A DNA stretch of 64,000 bases. Source: Duganella levis (GTDB taxonomy: Bacteria; Pseudomonadota; Gammaproteobacteria; Burkholderiales; Burkholderiaceae_D). How positions within the stretch are numbered: the stretch's first letter is position 1; each line of letters starts with the position of its first letter. The notes under the pieces were generated by a model, which saw only the letters and a program-made list of their open reading frames with translations, made no database searches and had not been told where the DNA came from. Positions 9,119 through 20,912 of the stretch are shown here, in pieces. A program made the position numbers and the translations under genes. The stretch spans positions 122,574 through 186,573 of the forward strand of contig NZ_WWCT01000011.1 in assembly GCF_009857605.1 (NCBI RefSeq), written 5' to 3'.

Positions 9119-10132
9119 ATGCGCAGCATCATCTACCACCAGTACGGCGAACCGGCCGACGTGCTGCAACTGACCGAAGCGCCGGAACTGCCGGCGCCCG
9201 GCGTCGGCGAAGTGCTGATCCGCGTGCTCAGCCGGCCGGTGCATCCGGGCGACCTGATCGGCATTCGCGGCCGCTACCGGGCGCCGGGCAACGCCGCGCC
9301 GCTGGGGCCGGAAGGCGCGCGGCCGGGCTTTGAAGGCATGGGCGTGATCGAAGCGCTCGGCCCTGGCGTCGATAGCGCGCAGGGCTTGGCGCCGGGTGCG
9401 CGGGTGGCCTTCTTTCCGGCGCGCTGGGCGTGGAGCGACAAGGTGCTGGCGCCGATACGCGCCGTCACCGTGCTGCCGGATGACATCAGCGATGCCGCTG
9501 CCGCCCAGTTGCACGTGGCGCCGCTGACGGCCACGCTGCTGTTGCGCGCGGTGCGCGCGGCACGGGCCCAGGCCGGCGACGTCATCGCGCTCAGCGCGGC
9601 CGGCAGCCTGGTGGCGCGGCTGGCGTCCAAGCTACTGGTGGCGGAGGGCTATATGCCGGTTGGCATCGTGCGCTCGGAGCAAACCATTCCGGCCTTGTCG
9701 AGCCAGATGCCGGGCATGCAATTCATCAGCACCGGGCGGGCCGACTGGACGCGCCGCGTCTATGGCCTGACGCAAGGCCGCACGGTACGGGTAGCGCTCG
9801 ATCCGGTGGGTGGCGAGGTCGGCAGCGCGCTGGCGTCGCTGCTGGGGGATGGCGGCACGCTGGTTTCGTATGGCGACTTGTCGGGCCAGCCGCTGACCGT
9901 GCCGGCGCTGGCCTTCTCCACGCGCGGCATCAGCATTCAGGGTGTCTCGGTGGGCCGCTGGCCGTCGCTGCCGGACGAAGTGCGCGCCGCCGACATCGAC
10001 ATCGCGCTGGATCTGGCGCGGCTGGTGCCGGACGCCTTCACCGCAGCCGGCATCTACGACCTGGCCGACATCGCCACCGCCGTCCGCCACGCCGAACAAC
10101 CCGGCAAAGCCGGCGCCGTGCTGCTACGTTGA
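9119..10132 (+). CDS. Zinc-independent quinone oxidoreductase-like (MDR superfamily) protein
   Basis: 337 residues from the ATG at 9119 (MRSIIYHQYGEPADVLQL), chosen because it follows the previous stop by 10 bases with GAGAGGA as ribosome site. The longer frame would overlap the hydrolase. The N-terminal GroES-like domain has the pattern GEVLIRVLSRPVHPGDL. The nucleotide-binding half shows a degenerate glycine motif (LSAAGSLVARLASKLL) in place of the usual AxxGxxG. No zinc-ligand cysteines are present. It resembles trans-2-enoyl-CoA reductase/quinone reductase-like MDR proteins. It is the last gene of the SDR-epoxide hydrolase operon and probably acts on the same carbon skeleton (inference). 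Confidence 0.85.
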   Translation: MRSIIYHQYGEPADVLQLTEAPELPAPGVGEVLIRVLSRPVHPGDLIGIRGRYRAPGNAAPLGPEGARPGFEGMGVIEALGPGVDSAQGLAPGARVAFFPARWAWSDKVLAPIRAVTVLPDDISDAAAAQLHVAPLTATLLLRAVRAARAQAGDVIALSAAGSLVARLASKLLVAEGYMPVGIVRSEQTIPALSSQMPGMQFISTGRADWTRRVYGLTQGRTVRVALDPVGGEVGSALASLLGDGGTLVSYGDLSGQPLTVPALAFSTRGISIQGVSVGRWPSLPDEVRAADIDIALDLARLVPDAFTAAGIYDLADIATAVRHAEQPGKAGAVLLR

Positions 10133-10166
10133 TTGCGGGCTGACCCGTCTCTGCCGGAAGTAGCGG

Positions 10167-10195
10167 TTGAGACGGTCGAGCAAAAAGTCTATCCT
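10167..10195 (+). promoter_or_regulatory. Putative promoter of the SLAC1-like gene
   Basis: TTGAGA (10167-10172) and TATCCT (10190-10195) with a 17-base spacer lie about 70 bases before the ATG at 10262. A short hairpin CGCCA-GCGG-TGGCG follows in the leader. No terminator was seen for the preceding operon, so read-through is possible. Confidence 0.4.
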
Positions 10196-10261
10196 CCGGA
10201 GCATCGCCAGCGGTGGCGGGCGGCTCGACAATGGCAACCATTCTGTCACCGGTTGACCATC

Positions 10262-11230
10262 ATGCAAAACGAATCCACCCCCCTCTCCTACCTGCCGATC
10301 GGCATCTTCGGCGGCGTCATGGGCTTGACCGGGCTGTCGGTCGCCTGGAAGGCGGCGCATCATCACTTTGGTGCGCCAATCTGGATCAGCCAGGCCATCG
10401 GGCTGGCGGCCGTCGCCGCCTTTGTCGCGCTGGTGGTCGCCTATGGCATCAAGGCCTGGTCCGGCTGGGACGCGGTGCGCGCCGAGTTCAGTCATCCGAT
10501 CGCCTCCAACCTGTTCGGCACGCCGATGATCAGCCTGCTGCTGCTGCCGTTTGTGCTGGTCGATTACAGCCTGGCGCTGGCGCGCTTGTCGTGGGTGCTG
10601 GGCGCCATCGGCATGACGGCGCTGGCGTGGGTCATCGTGATGCGCTGGATGACGGTGCGGCTGGTCGCATCCCATGTGTCGCCGCCGTGGATCGTGCCGG
10701 TGGTCGGCATGCTGGATGTGCCGCTGGCGGTGCCGACGCTGCAATGGGATGGCCTGCATGGCTTGATGGTATTCGGGCTGGCGGTCGGGCTGTTCTTCGC
10801 GGTGCCGCTGTTCACGCTGATCTTCCAGCGGCTGGTGCTGGAAGAACCGCTGCCGGCACCTCTGCAACCGTCGCTGCTGGTGCTGGTGGCGCCGTTCGCG
10901 GTCGGCTTCACCGCTTACGTCACCACCACCGGCGGCATCGACCTGTTCGCCCAGGTGCTGTACATGCTGACGCTGTTCCTGCTGGCGGTGCTGCTAGGCC
11001 GCCTGCGTCACCTGCCGCACTGCTCGCCGTTCCGCGTGTCGTGGTGGGCGGCCAGCTTCCCGTTGGCGGCTTCGGCCGGCGCAGCGATCCGCTATGCCGC
11101 GTATGCCGCCGATCCGGTCACTGACGCCATCGCCGTGGTGGTGCTGGCCATCGCCAGCCTGACCATCGTGATCTTCCTGTTCCAGACCCTGGCCGGCGTG
11201 TTCAAGGGCCAGCTGAAAGCGCTGGCGTGA
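10262..11230 (+). CDS. SLAC1/TDT-family anion channel protein
   Basis: 322 residues from the ATG at 10262 (MQNESTPLSYLPIGIFGGVMG). The longer frame to 10133 has no recognisable start context. It is a polytopic inner-membrane protein with about ten hydrophobic helices and the family-typical N-terminal segment PIGIFGGVMGLTGLSVAW. The SLAC1/TehA (telluride-resistance/dicarboxylate transporter) family forms trimeric anion channels. TehA in E. coli is linked to tellurite resistance, but the physiological ion here is unknown. It stands alone between the epoxide hydrolase operon and a VOC gene. Confidence 0.85.
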   Translation: MQNESTPLSYLPIGIFGGVMGLTGLSVAWKAAHHHFGAPIWISQAIGLAAVAAFVALVVAYGIKAWSGWDAVRAEFSHPIASNLFGTPMISLLLLPFVLVDYSLALARLSWVLGAIGMTALAWVIVMRWMTVRLVASHVSPPWIVPVVGMLDVPLAVPTLQWDGLHGLMVFGLAVGLFFAVPLFTLIFQRLVLEEPLPAPLQPSLLVLVAPFAVGFTAYVTTTGGIDLFAQVLYMLTLFLLAVLLGRLRHLPHCSPFRVSWWAASFPLAASAGAAIRYAAYAADPVTDAIAVVVLAIASLTIVIFLFQTLAGVFKGQLKALA

Positions 11231-11310
11231 CTGCTGACAAAAAGTGACAGGAGGGCTGGCTATAGTGGCGTCAGCAATTTTGCTCATGCCACTTAGAAAG
11301 CGAGTTACCC

Positions 11311-11721
11311 ATGTCTGTCACGACCGTTACCCACATCAACCTGCGCGGCCAGGCGCGCGCTGCGCTGGCCTTTTATCAAGCTGTCTTCGGCGGCGAACTG
11401 ACGCAGGTGACCTATGCGCAGATGGGCAATGTGCAAGATCCCGCCGATGCGGACCACATCATCTGGGGCCAGGTGGTGGCCGCCAACGGCTTCCGCATCA
11501 TGGCGTGCGATGTGGCGGCCGCCACGGCGTGGAACCAAGGCGAGAATGCGTTCTTCGTCTCGCTGCGCGGCAATGATGCGGAGGAAATCACCGCGCAGTG
11601 GCACAAGCTGGCCGAAGGCGGCACGGTTCTGCACGCGCTGGCGGCAGCGCCATGGTCGCCGCTGTACGGCATGCTGAAAGACCGTTTCGGCGTGGTCTGG
11701 GTGGTGGATATGGGCGTCTGA
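11311..11721 (+). CDS. VOC-family (PhnB-like glyoxalase-fold) protein
   Basis: 136 residues. It starts with MSVTTVTHINLRGQARAALA and continues FYQAVFGGELTQVTY, the beta-alpha-beta pattern of PhnB/YjdN-type vicinal-oxygen-chelate proteins. It ends DRFGVVWVVDMG, also characteristic. The family's members bind metals or small ligands; this subgroup has no defined reaction. It is monocistronic; a TATAGT at 11261-11266 could be its -10 box, without a clear -35. Confidence 0.85.
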   Translation: MSVTTVTHINLRGQARAALAFYQAVFGGELTQVTYAQMGNVQDPADADHIIWGQVVAANGFRIMACDVAAATAWNQGENAFFVSLRGNDAEEITAQWHKLAEGGTVLHALAAAPWSPLYGMLKDRFGVVWVVDMGV

Positions 11722-11749
11722 CTCAGACCCCGCCCGCTGAATCTCTTCT

Positions 11750-11786
11750 AAAAGCAAAAGCCCCGCCGCTACGAATAGCGGCGGGG
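11750..11786 (-). terminator. Intrinsic terminator of the siderophore receptor gene
   Basis: A perfect 10-base stem CCCCGCCGCT / AGCGGCGGGG with a 6-base loop lies at 11761-11786. Read on the minus strand it is followed by CTTTTGCTTTTAG. It lies 30 bases after the receptor stop codon. On the plus strand there is no U-run, so it acts mainly for the minus-strand gene. Confidence 0.85.
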
Positions 11787-11815
11787 CCAGCAACACGGAA
11801 TCGGGAACCGCGTGC

Positions 11816-14140
11816 TTAGAACTTGAAGTTCGCGGTCAGGCTGGCCGAACGTGGTGCGCCCGGGGTGTAGCGGTAGCCCGACTTGTTGATCGCCTGCACG
11901 TAGTCCTTGTCGCCCAGGTTGTAGACGTTCAGGCGCAGGTCGATGTTTTTGTTGATCGGGTACGCCGCCATGGCGTCGAACACCCAGTACGAATCGGCGT
12001 AGGCCGGGGTGCCGACGGCGCCGTCGGTGCCGCGCAGCAGCTTGTCGCTGAAGCGCGCGCCGCCGCCGATTTGCAGGCCGAACGGCAGCGTGTACGAGGT
12101 CCACAGCGTGAACGCTTGCTTCGGCGTGTAGCTCAGCTGGTTTTCGCCGTTGGCGGTCACCACTTTGCCCGATTCGACGCTGGTCGACTGGTGGGTGTAG
12201 CCGGCGCTGACCAGCCATTTCGGCAGGATTTCACCGGTCACGCCCAGCTCGATACCTTGCACGCGTTTTTTACCATTCTGGTAGTACACGGCCGGGTTGG
12301 TCGGATCGACTTCGATCTCGTTTTTCACTTCGGTGCGGAAGGCGGCAGCGGTGAACGACAGTTTTTGCTGCAGCAGATCCCACTTGGTGCCGACTTCGTA
12401 GTTGGTGGTGGTTTGCGGATCGTAGCTCGGGTTGGTGGCGCTGTTGGCGGCGCTGCTCAGGGTGAAGGTGGTGCCGCCTGGCGGCGATTTCGAGCTGGCC
12501 ACCAGACCGTAGACGCTGCTGTCGGCGGTCGGCTTGTAGGCCACCGACAGTTTGCCGTTCAGCAGGGTGTCGCCGGCGTCGATCGAGCTGCCCAGCAGCG
12601 TGCCGACCGGGATCACCTGTTGTGCCGGCGCGGTGACGGCAGCCTGCAGGGTAACGGCGTTGTAGGTGGTGTTGTAGTGGTCGACGCGCACGCCGGCGTT
12701 GATGATCCAGTCAGCGCCGATCTTGGCGGTGTCGAACAGGTAGACGCTCTCGGTGTTGGTGCTGCCGTTGCCGCGCGCGCCGTTACGGGCGTAGGTCACG
12801 TTGACCGCTGCGTCCGGATTCGGATTGTAGATGCTGGTCGCCGGCAGTGCGGTGCCGCCGGTGGCGGCCCAGGTGTAGTTGGTTTGCTTCTCGTTGGTGA
12901 ACTCCAGGCCACCCACCAGCGTGTGCTTGACGGCGCCGGTGGTGACATCGGCGGTCAGCGTGGTCTGGTTGGCGATGATTTCGTTGACCTGATCCTTGAA
13001 GGTCAGGTTGGTGCGCTTCATGGTCCAGGTCGATGGATCGGCAGGGTTCGGCGTCACCACGTTGGCGGTGGTCGCCATGAACGAGGTCAGCAGGTAGTTC
13101 TCGGTGGTCTTGCCGTAGCGGGCGGTGTTGACCAGCTTGGCGCCGTTGGCGAAGTCGTGTTCGATTTTCAGCGTGACCATGTCGGCTTTGACATCGTCGT
13201 GGTCCAGGCTGGAGCCGTAGAAGTTCTTCGGATCGACCGGACGGGCATTGGTCAGGAACGGACGGGTTGGGTCCGGCGAGGTGTAGCCAGGCAGGCCGAT
13301 GGTCAGCACGCCGCCGTCAGGGATGTTGTTTTGCTTGACGTGCAGCAGGTCCAGGTAGACGCGGGTCGGGCTGTTCAGGCCGTAAGCCAGCGATGGCGCG
13401 ATGGCCCAGCGCTTGTTCTTGACGACGTCGCGCGCCGGATTGCCGCTGTCCTGGTCCAGCACATTCAGGCGGAAGGCTGTGCCGCTGTCGGCGTCGATCA
13501 CGGTGTTGATGTCGGCCGTGCCGCGCTTCTGCTTGCCGCTGCCGCCGGTGACGGACGCCTGGTAGGCGTTTTCCAGCAGTGGCTGTTTGGTGACCAGGTT
13601 GATCGAACCGGTTGGCGACGAACGGCCGTTGTCGGTGCCGGCCGGGCCCTTCAGCACGTCGATCTGTTCGATGTTGAAGGTGTCGCGGGCGATCGAGCCG
13701 ACGTCGCGCACGCCGTCAACGTAGATGCTGCCGGAGGCGTCGAAACCGCGCATGTAGATGGCGTCGCCGGTGTTGGTCGAGCCGTTTTCGCCGAGGAAGA
13801 AGGCGCCGACGCCCGGGGTGTTGCGCAGCGCTTCGGTCAGCGTGGTGGCGCCTTGCTGTTCGATCAGCTCTTTTTTGATGACGGTCAGGGTCTGGGCGGT
13901 GTCGACCAGTTTTTCGGTGTACTTGGCGGACGAAGCACGTTCGGCTTTGTAGTCGTTTTCACGCGCGGCATTGACTTGCACTTCTTGCATGGTTTGCGGC
14001 TTGGCCTGGGCGTCGGTATCCGACGGGGCGGCGGCTTCGACGGCGTGGGCGGCGACCGGCAGCAGCATCGCAGCCAGCGCTGCACTCATGTGTTGATTAA
14101 AGCGCGTCTGCGCATGTTTGCGACTCTTGATCATTGCCAT
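11816..14140 (-). CDS. TonB-dependent siderophore receptor (catecholate, Fiu-like)
   Basis: 774 residues. A signal peptide ends near residue 34 (AAHAVEAA). A plug domain contains the family motifs TLTEALRNTPGV, YMRGFDASGSIYVDGVRD and IDVLKGPAGTDNGRSSPTGS. A C-terminal beta-barrel ends LTANFKF, with terminal Phe as required for outer-membrane insertion. The TonB box region is before the plug. The plug motifs and length fit Fiu/catecholate-type ferric siderophore receptors, which import ferric catechols using TonB energy. A Fur-box-like site at 14262-14280 lies about 125 bases upstream, so iron repression is likely. No siderophore biosynthesis genes are nearby. Confidence 0.9.
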   Translation of the reverse strand: MAMIKSRKHAQTRFNQHMSAALAAMLLPVAAHAVEAAAPSDTDAQAKPQTMQEVQVNAARENDYKAERASSAKYTEKLVDTAQTLTVIKKELIEQQGATTLTEALRNTPGVGAFFLGENGSTNTGDAIYMRGFDASGSIYVDGVRDVGSIARDTFNIEQIDVLKGPAGTDNGRSSPTGSINLVTKQPLLENAYQASVTGGSGKQKRGTADINTVIDADSGTAFRLNVLDQDSGNPARDVVKNKRWAIAPSLAYGLNSPTRVYLDLLHVKQNNIPDGGVLTIGLPGYTSPDPTRPFLTNARPVDPKNFYGSSLDHDDVKADMVTLKIEHDFANGAKLVNTARYGKTTENYLLTSFMATTANVVTPNPADPSTWTMKRTNLTFKDQVNEIIANQTTLTADVTTGAVKHTLVGGLEFTNEKQTNYTWAATGGTALPATSIYNPNPDAAVNVTYARNGARGNGSTNTESVYLFDTAKIGADWIINAGVRVDHYNTTYNAVTLQAAVTAPAQQVIPVGTLLGSSIDAGDTLLNGKLSVAYKPTADSSVYGLVASSKSPPGGTTFTLSSAANSATNPSYDPQTTTNYEVGTKWDLLQQKLSFTAAAFRTEVKNEIEVDPTNPAVYYQNGKKRVQGIELGVTGEILPKWLVSAGYTHQSTSVESGKVVTANGENQLSYTPKQAFTLWTSYTLPFGLQIGGGARFSDKLLRGTDGAVGTPAYADSYWVFDAMAAYPINKNIDLRLNVYNLGDKDYVQAINKSGYRYTPGAPRSASLTANFKF

Positions 14141-14261
14141 GTGCTTCTTTCGTCAGAAGAGAGAGGGCTGGCTGCGCGCTGAAACAGTGTTCATGCGGCG
14201 TCTGGCTTGCCGGTTCGGGAATAAATTAGTGGGAAAGATTGTAACAATAAAATACCGTAAC

Positions 14262-14280
14262 GTAAATGCGAATTATTATC
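14262..14280 (-). promoter_or_regulatory. Putative Fur box upstream of siderophore receptor
   Basis: Read on the minus strand, GATAATAATTCGCATTTAC matches 13 of 19 positions of the Fur consensus GATAATGATAATCATTATC, with the first hexamer perfect. The surrounding 60 bases are AT-rich, unlike the rest of the region, and lie 120-140 bases before the receptor start. Confidence 0.5.
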
Positions 14281-14400
14281 AATATGATTCATGGAATCGC
14301 TTGGGAGGGGCAGGACTGTGGTGTAAACGCCAAACGTTGCCCAAAAGTTAGGCAGCCGGATAGGTCATCCGGCGTACGTTTGCTTACATCTGTGAGGGGG

Positions 14401-18093
<3,693 letters not shown>

Positions 18094-18151
18094 ATCAACC
18101 TTGATGAATGCAGGGGCTGATTGGATTCTCCTATCAAAGACTGGCGTTGGC

Positions 18152-18182
18152 AAGAAAGAAAAAGGCGTGCCGTGGCACGCCT
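18152..18182 (-). terminator. Intrinsic terminator of the alpha/beta hydrolase gene
   Basis: A 9-base perfect stem AGGCGTGCC-GT-GGCACGCCT lies at 18163-18182. On the minus strand it is followed by TTTTTCTTTCTT. It lies 24 bases downstream of the hydrolase stop and separates it from the hybrid kinase. Confidence 0.85.
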
Positions 18183-18206
18183 GTAGGCTTTCAAACTGCA
18201 AGCAAA

Positions 18207-18953
18207 TTAACGCTGGGCGGCGGCGATAATCACTTCAGCGACCTTGGCCGGTTGCGACACCATCGGTACGTGGCTGGTTGGCAGCGTGGTCACGGTGGCG
18301 TTGATTTTCTTGGCGAAGGCTTGTTCCAGTTCCGGCGCAATCATGCGGTCTTTGCTGGCGACGATGTAGTAGTTGGCCTTGTTCTTCCAGGCGGCCACGG
18401 TGGTGGTGTCGCCGAAGGCTTTGGCGGCGATCGGGCCCTGGGTGGCGGCAATCAGTTTTTTCTCGGCTGGCGTCACGTCCGGCGCGAAGTTTTGGGCCAC
18501 CGATTCGGTCGGCAGCCACAGGTAACCGCCGGCGTCGGCTTTCAGCGTAGCGATGCCAGGTGGCACGGCGTAGTCCTTGCCCAGGTTGGCGGTGGCTTCA
18601 CCTTCCGACGGCGCGAACGCGGCCACGTAGACCAGCGCCTTGATCTTGTCGCTGGTGCCGGCCTGGGTGATCACGGTGCCGCCCCACGAGTGGCCGACCA
18701 GCACCACTTTACCGGTTTGCGCATCGACCACGCGCTGGGTGGCGGCGACGTCGTCGGCCAGCGAGCTCAGTGGGTTCTGCACGGCGACCACTTTGTAGCC
18801 TTTGGCTTCCAGGATAGGGATGACTTTGTTCCAGCTGGAACCGTCGGCGAAGGCGCCGTGCACCAGCACGATGGTGGTGTCGTTGGCCGGTGCGGCGGCG
18901 TGGGCGAAAGCGGTAGCGGCCAGCAGGGCGGAAGCGATGAAGGTACGTTTCAT
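18207..18953 (-). CDS. Exported alpha/beta-fold hydrolase
   Basis: 248 residues with a Sec signal peptide (MKRTFIASALLAATAFAHA, cleavage near 19). The alpha/beta-hydrolase core starts TIVLVHGAFADGSSW, giving the oxyanion loop HGAFADG. The nucleophile elbow is VGHSWGG, with Ser as nucleophile. The catalytic His is in TSHVPMVSQP near the C-terminus. It resembles the EstC/salicylate-esterase-like (MES, RsbQ-distant) small hydrolases often found beside MarR regulators. An OhrR-type repressor lies immediately upstream on the same strand, and repeated TAGCGC-containing palindromes occupy the gap. Induction by peroxide or electrophile is inferred. It ends at a strong terminator. Confidence 0.88.
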   Translation of the reverse strand: MKRTFIASALLAATAFAHAAAPANDTTIVLVHGAFADGSSWNKVIPILEAKGYKVVAVQNPLSSLADDVAATQRVVDAQTGKVVLVGHSWGGTVITQAGTSDKIKALVYVAAFAPSEGEATANLGKDYAVPPGIATLKADAGGYLWLPTESVAQNFAPDVTPAEKKLIAATQGPIAAKAFGDTTTVAAWKNKANYYIVASKDRMIAPELEQAFAKKINATVTTLPTSHVPMVSQPAKVAEVIIAAAQR

Positions 18954-18974
18954 GATATTTCCTTTCAGTTGTAT

Positions 18975-18996
18975 GCGCTAACTGTTAGCGCGCTAA
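18975..18996. promoter_or_regulatory. Overlapping palindromes, putative OhrR/MarR operator
   Basis: GCGCTAACTGTTAGCGC (18975-18991, 17-base palindrome) overlaps TTAGCGCGCTAA (18985-18996, perfect 12-base palindrome). They lie 22-43 bases upstream of the exported hydrolase start, where a repressor would block transcription. Confidence 0.6.
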
Positions 18997-19011
18997 GTAT
19001 TATGGTTTTAA

Positions 19012-19038
19012 AAACGCGCTGGTTTGAATAGCGCGTTT
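19012..19038. promoter_or_regulatory. Second inverted repeat in the MarR-hydrolase gap
   Basis: AAACGCGCT and AGCGCGTTT form perfect 9-base arms with a 9-base spacer. A further TAGCGCACTAA copy lies at about 19054. Together with 18975-18996 the TAGCGC core occurs four times in 90 bases, consistent with multiple regulator dimers. Confidence 0.5.
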
Positions 19039-19099
19039 CCTTGAGATGAAATATAGCGCACTAAAAAATCGTACGCAAGTTAAATTTAGATTTATTTTT

Positions 19100-19534
19100 T
19101 CAATCGCCGAGATTGCGGTTCAATTTGCCGAGGGTGGCCATCAGCGTCGCCACCTCCTCGTGGCTGACCTGACATTCGGCGGCGAAGTCCTGGCTGACCT
19201 TGAGCGCAGCGGCGCGCAGCGTCTGGCCGGCGGCGGTCAGCTTCAGCACGCGGTTGCGTTCGTCGCGGGGATCGCGGTCGCGTGTCAGGTAGCCTTCCGC
19301 TTCCAGCCGCTTGACCACTGGCGTCACCGAGCCGGAGTCCTGTTGCAGGCGTTCGGCCACGTCTTTGAGGCCGAGCCCGTCTTCTTCCCACAGCACCACC
19401 ATCACCAGGTATTGGGGATAGGTCAGGTTAAGGGCGGTCAGCAGTGGCTTGTAGGTCTGGGTCATCTTCAGCGATGTGTTGTAGACTAAAAAACACAAAT
19501 GCTGGTCGAGGGTGGGAGGCTTGGGCAGGGTCAT
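19100..19534 (-). CDS. MarR-family regulator, OhrR type
   Basis: 144 residues, a winged helix-turn-helix MarR protein. The N-terminal LDQHLCFLVYNTSLKMTQ places a single Cys at 14, which aligns with the peroxide-sensing Cys of OhrR repressors. TYPQYLVMVVLWEEDGL and the wing DPRDERNRVLKLT are also OhrR-like. OhrR represses organic hydroperoxide resistance genes until Cys is oxidised. No ohr gene is present nearby; the downstream gene is instead an exported alpha/beta hydrolase, 146 bases away, with palindromes between. It is divergent from the FNR gene, with an 80-98 base gap. Confidence 0.87.
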   Translation of the reverse strand: MTLPKPPTLDQHLCFLVYNTSLKMTQTYKPLLTALNLTYPQYLVMVVLWEEDGLGLKDVAERLQQDSGSVTPVVKRLEAEGYLTRDRDPRDERNRVLKLTAAGQTLRAAALKVSQDFAAECQVSHEEVATLMATLGKLNRNLGD

Positions 19535-19632
19535 GCCGCTAGCCTAACAAAATATTTTCCCGCGCGCGAATACCTGATTGGATGACTGCGGTATAGCGGT
19601 GCAAATCAAGTCCGATGGGCTACACTAGCTGC

Positions 19633-20391
19633 ATGATACGAGAACTTCCTTCGCTGGTAATCCCCGGCGCGACAATTGAGGTGCTGAAAGCAAGCTGCGC
19701 GTCGTGCAGCATGCATCAGCTCTGTTTGCCCATGGGGCTGGACAACAACGATATGGAGCGCCTGGACCAGATCATCGGCCGTCGCCGCAAAGTACCGCGT
19801 GGCGGCACGCTGTTCCGCATCGGCGATCCGTTCCAGAACCTGTACGCAATTCGCCTCGGCCATTTCAAGACTTACCAGGTCAACCGCGAGGGTGCGGAGC
19901 AGATCACCGGCTTCCAGATGGCCGGCGAGCTGCTGGGCATGGACGCCATCAGCGCCGACGAGCACCATTGCACCGCCATCGCGCTGGAAGATAGCGAGGT
20001 TTGCGAGATTCCGTTCGCTACGTTGCAATTGTTGCTGGCGGAAATGCCGACGCTGCTGCGCCATTTCCATCGCATGATGAGCCAGGAAATCACGCGTGAG
20101 CAAAGTGTGATGCTGTTGTTGGGGAATATGCAGGCGACCCAGCGGTTTGCTGCCTTCCTGGTCAATCTGTCGTCGCGCTATGAGGCGCGGGGCTATTCGC
20201 CGATTACCTTCCAGCTGCGCATGTCGCGTGAGGAGATTGGCAATTACCTGGGCCTGACGATCGAGAGTATTTCGCGCCTGCTGTCCAAGTTCAAGAAAGA
20301 AGGCCTGCTGCGCGTCAGCAACCGCGAAATCGAATTGCTCGATCCGCGTCTGCTGAAAGCGATTACCGCCGGCACCGCAACCTGCGGCTAA
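19633..20391 (+). CDS. fnr: FNR-type oxygen-sensing transcription regulator
   Basis: 252 residues from ATG 19633; ATG 19615 gives six more residues. I prefer 19633 because a TACACT box ends 6 bases before it, and neither start has a strong ribosome site. The N-terminal Cys cluster is C22-x2-C25-x5-C31 (SCASCSMHQLC), with a fourth Cys near 113 (HHCTAI). This is the E. coli FNR arrangement for an O2-labile [4Fe-4S] cluster. A cAMP-binding-fold beta-roll follows, then a helix-turn-helix (SREEIGNYLGLTIESISRLL) with the E-x2-SR residues that read TTGAT half-sites. It is convergent with ccoH (6-base gap) and adjacent to the cbb3 locus, whose promoters carry FNR boxes. Confidence 0.93.
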   Translation: MIRELPSLVIPGATIEVLKASCASCSMHQLCLPMGLDNNDMERLDQIIGRRRKVPRGGTLFRIGDPFQNLYAIRLGHFKTYQVNREGAEQITGFQMAGELLGMDAISADEHHCTAIALEDSEVCEIPFATLQLLLAEMPTLLRHFHRMMSQEITREQSVMLLLGNMQATQRFAAFLVNLSSRYEARGYSPITFQLRMSREEIGNYLGLTIESISRLLSKFKKEGLLRVSNREIELLDPRLLKAITAGTATCG

Positions 20392-20397
20392 ACCGCC

Positions 20398-20901
20398 TTA
20401 GTCCGGCAGCAGCGTAATGCCGTGGTTGGCCGGCCACACCCAGGCGCCGGCCAGGCGCCATTCGCGTTTTCCACCCTCCACCAGCACCACCCAGCGGCTG
20501 CGTTCCAGCATCGGCAGCGCCACGCTGAAGTTGCCTTCGGCATCCGGCACCAGCATCAGCTTGAGATCCTTCTCCGGCTGCGTGGCGTGCGACAGGTGCA
20601 GCATCAGCGGCCCGGTGTCCTTGCGGTTGATGCGGCCGCTCAGCGCGCCGGTGGCGGCGTCATACCCCAGCGTCATCGACAAACCCAGCTGCGCGGCCAC
20701 GCGGTCGCGCCGCAAGTCCTGGTTGATGGCCTTGCCCTGCGTGTAGTAATCGCCGACCACCACCGCGTCCGGCGTCTTGATCGCCAGCCAGGCGGTGTAG
20801 CTGGTGGCCACCATCACCGAGGCCGGGCCCAGCATCAGCAGCCACGGCCAGCGCTGCTTCCACCACGGCGTAACAGGCATATTGAGAATGGCGTTGGACA
20901 T
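20398..20901 (-). CDS. ccoH: FixH/CcoH family cbb3 oxidase assembly protein
   Basis: 167 residues with one N-terminal membrane helix (WPWLLMLGPASVMVATSYTAW) and a periplasmic domain. The YYTQGKAINQDLRRDR segment after the helix is the FixH signature. CcoH is needed for stable assembly of the cbb3 oxidase and may help CcoI copper delivery. It is the last gene of the cco operon, 11 bases after ccoG. The C-terminus ends WRLAGAWVWPANHGITLLPD. The stop lies 6 bases from the convergent fnr stop. Confidence 0.88.
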   Translation of the reverse strand: MSNAILNMPVTPWWKQRWPWLLMLGPASVMVATSYTAWLAIKTPDAVVVGDYYTQGKAINQDLRRDRVAAQLGLSMTLGYDAATGALSGRINRKDTGPLMLHLSHATQPEKDLKLMLVPDAEGNFSVALPMLERSRWVVLVEGGKREWRLAGAWVWPANHGITLLPD

Positions 20902-20912
20902 GTTATTTCTCC

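Noticed and set aside
12071..14182. Plus-strand open frame of about 703 residues
   Set aside because: It is antisense to the TonB receptor, has a Val/Gly-rich composition and no recognisable domain.
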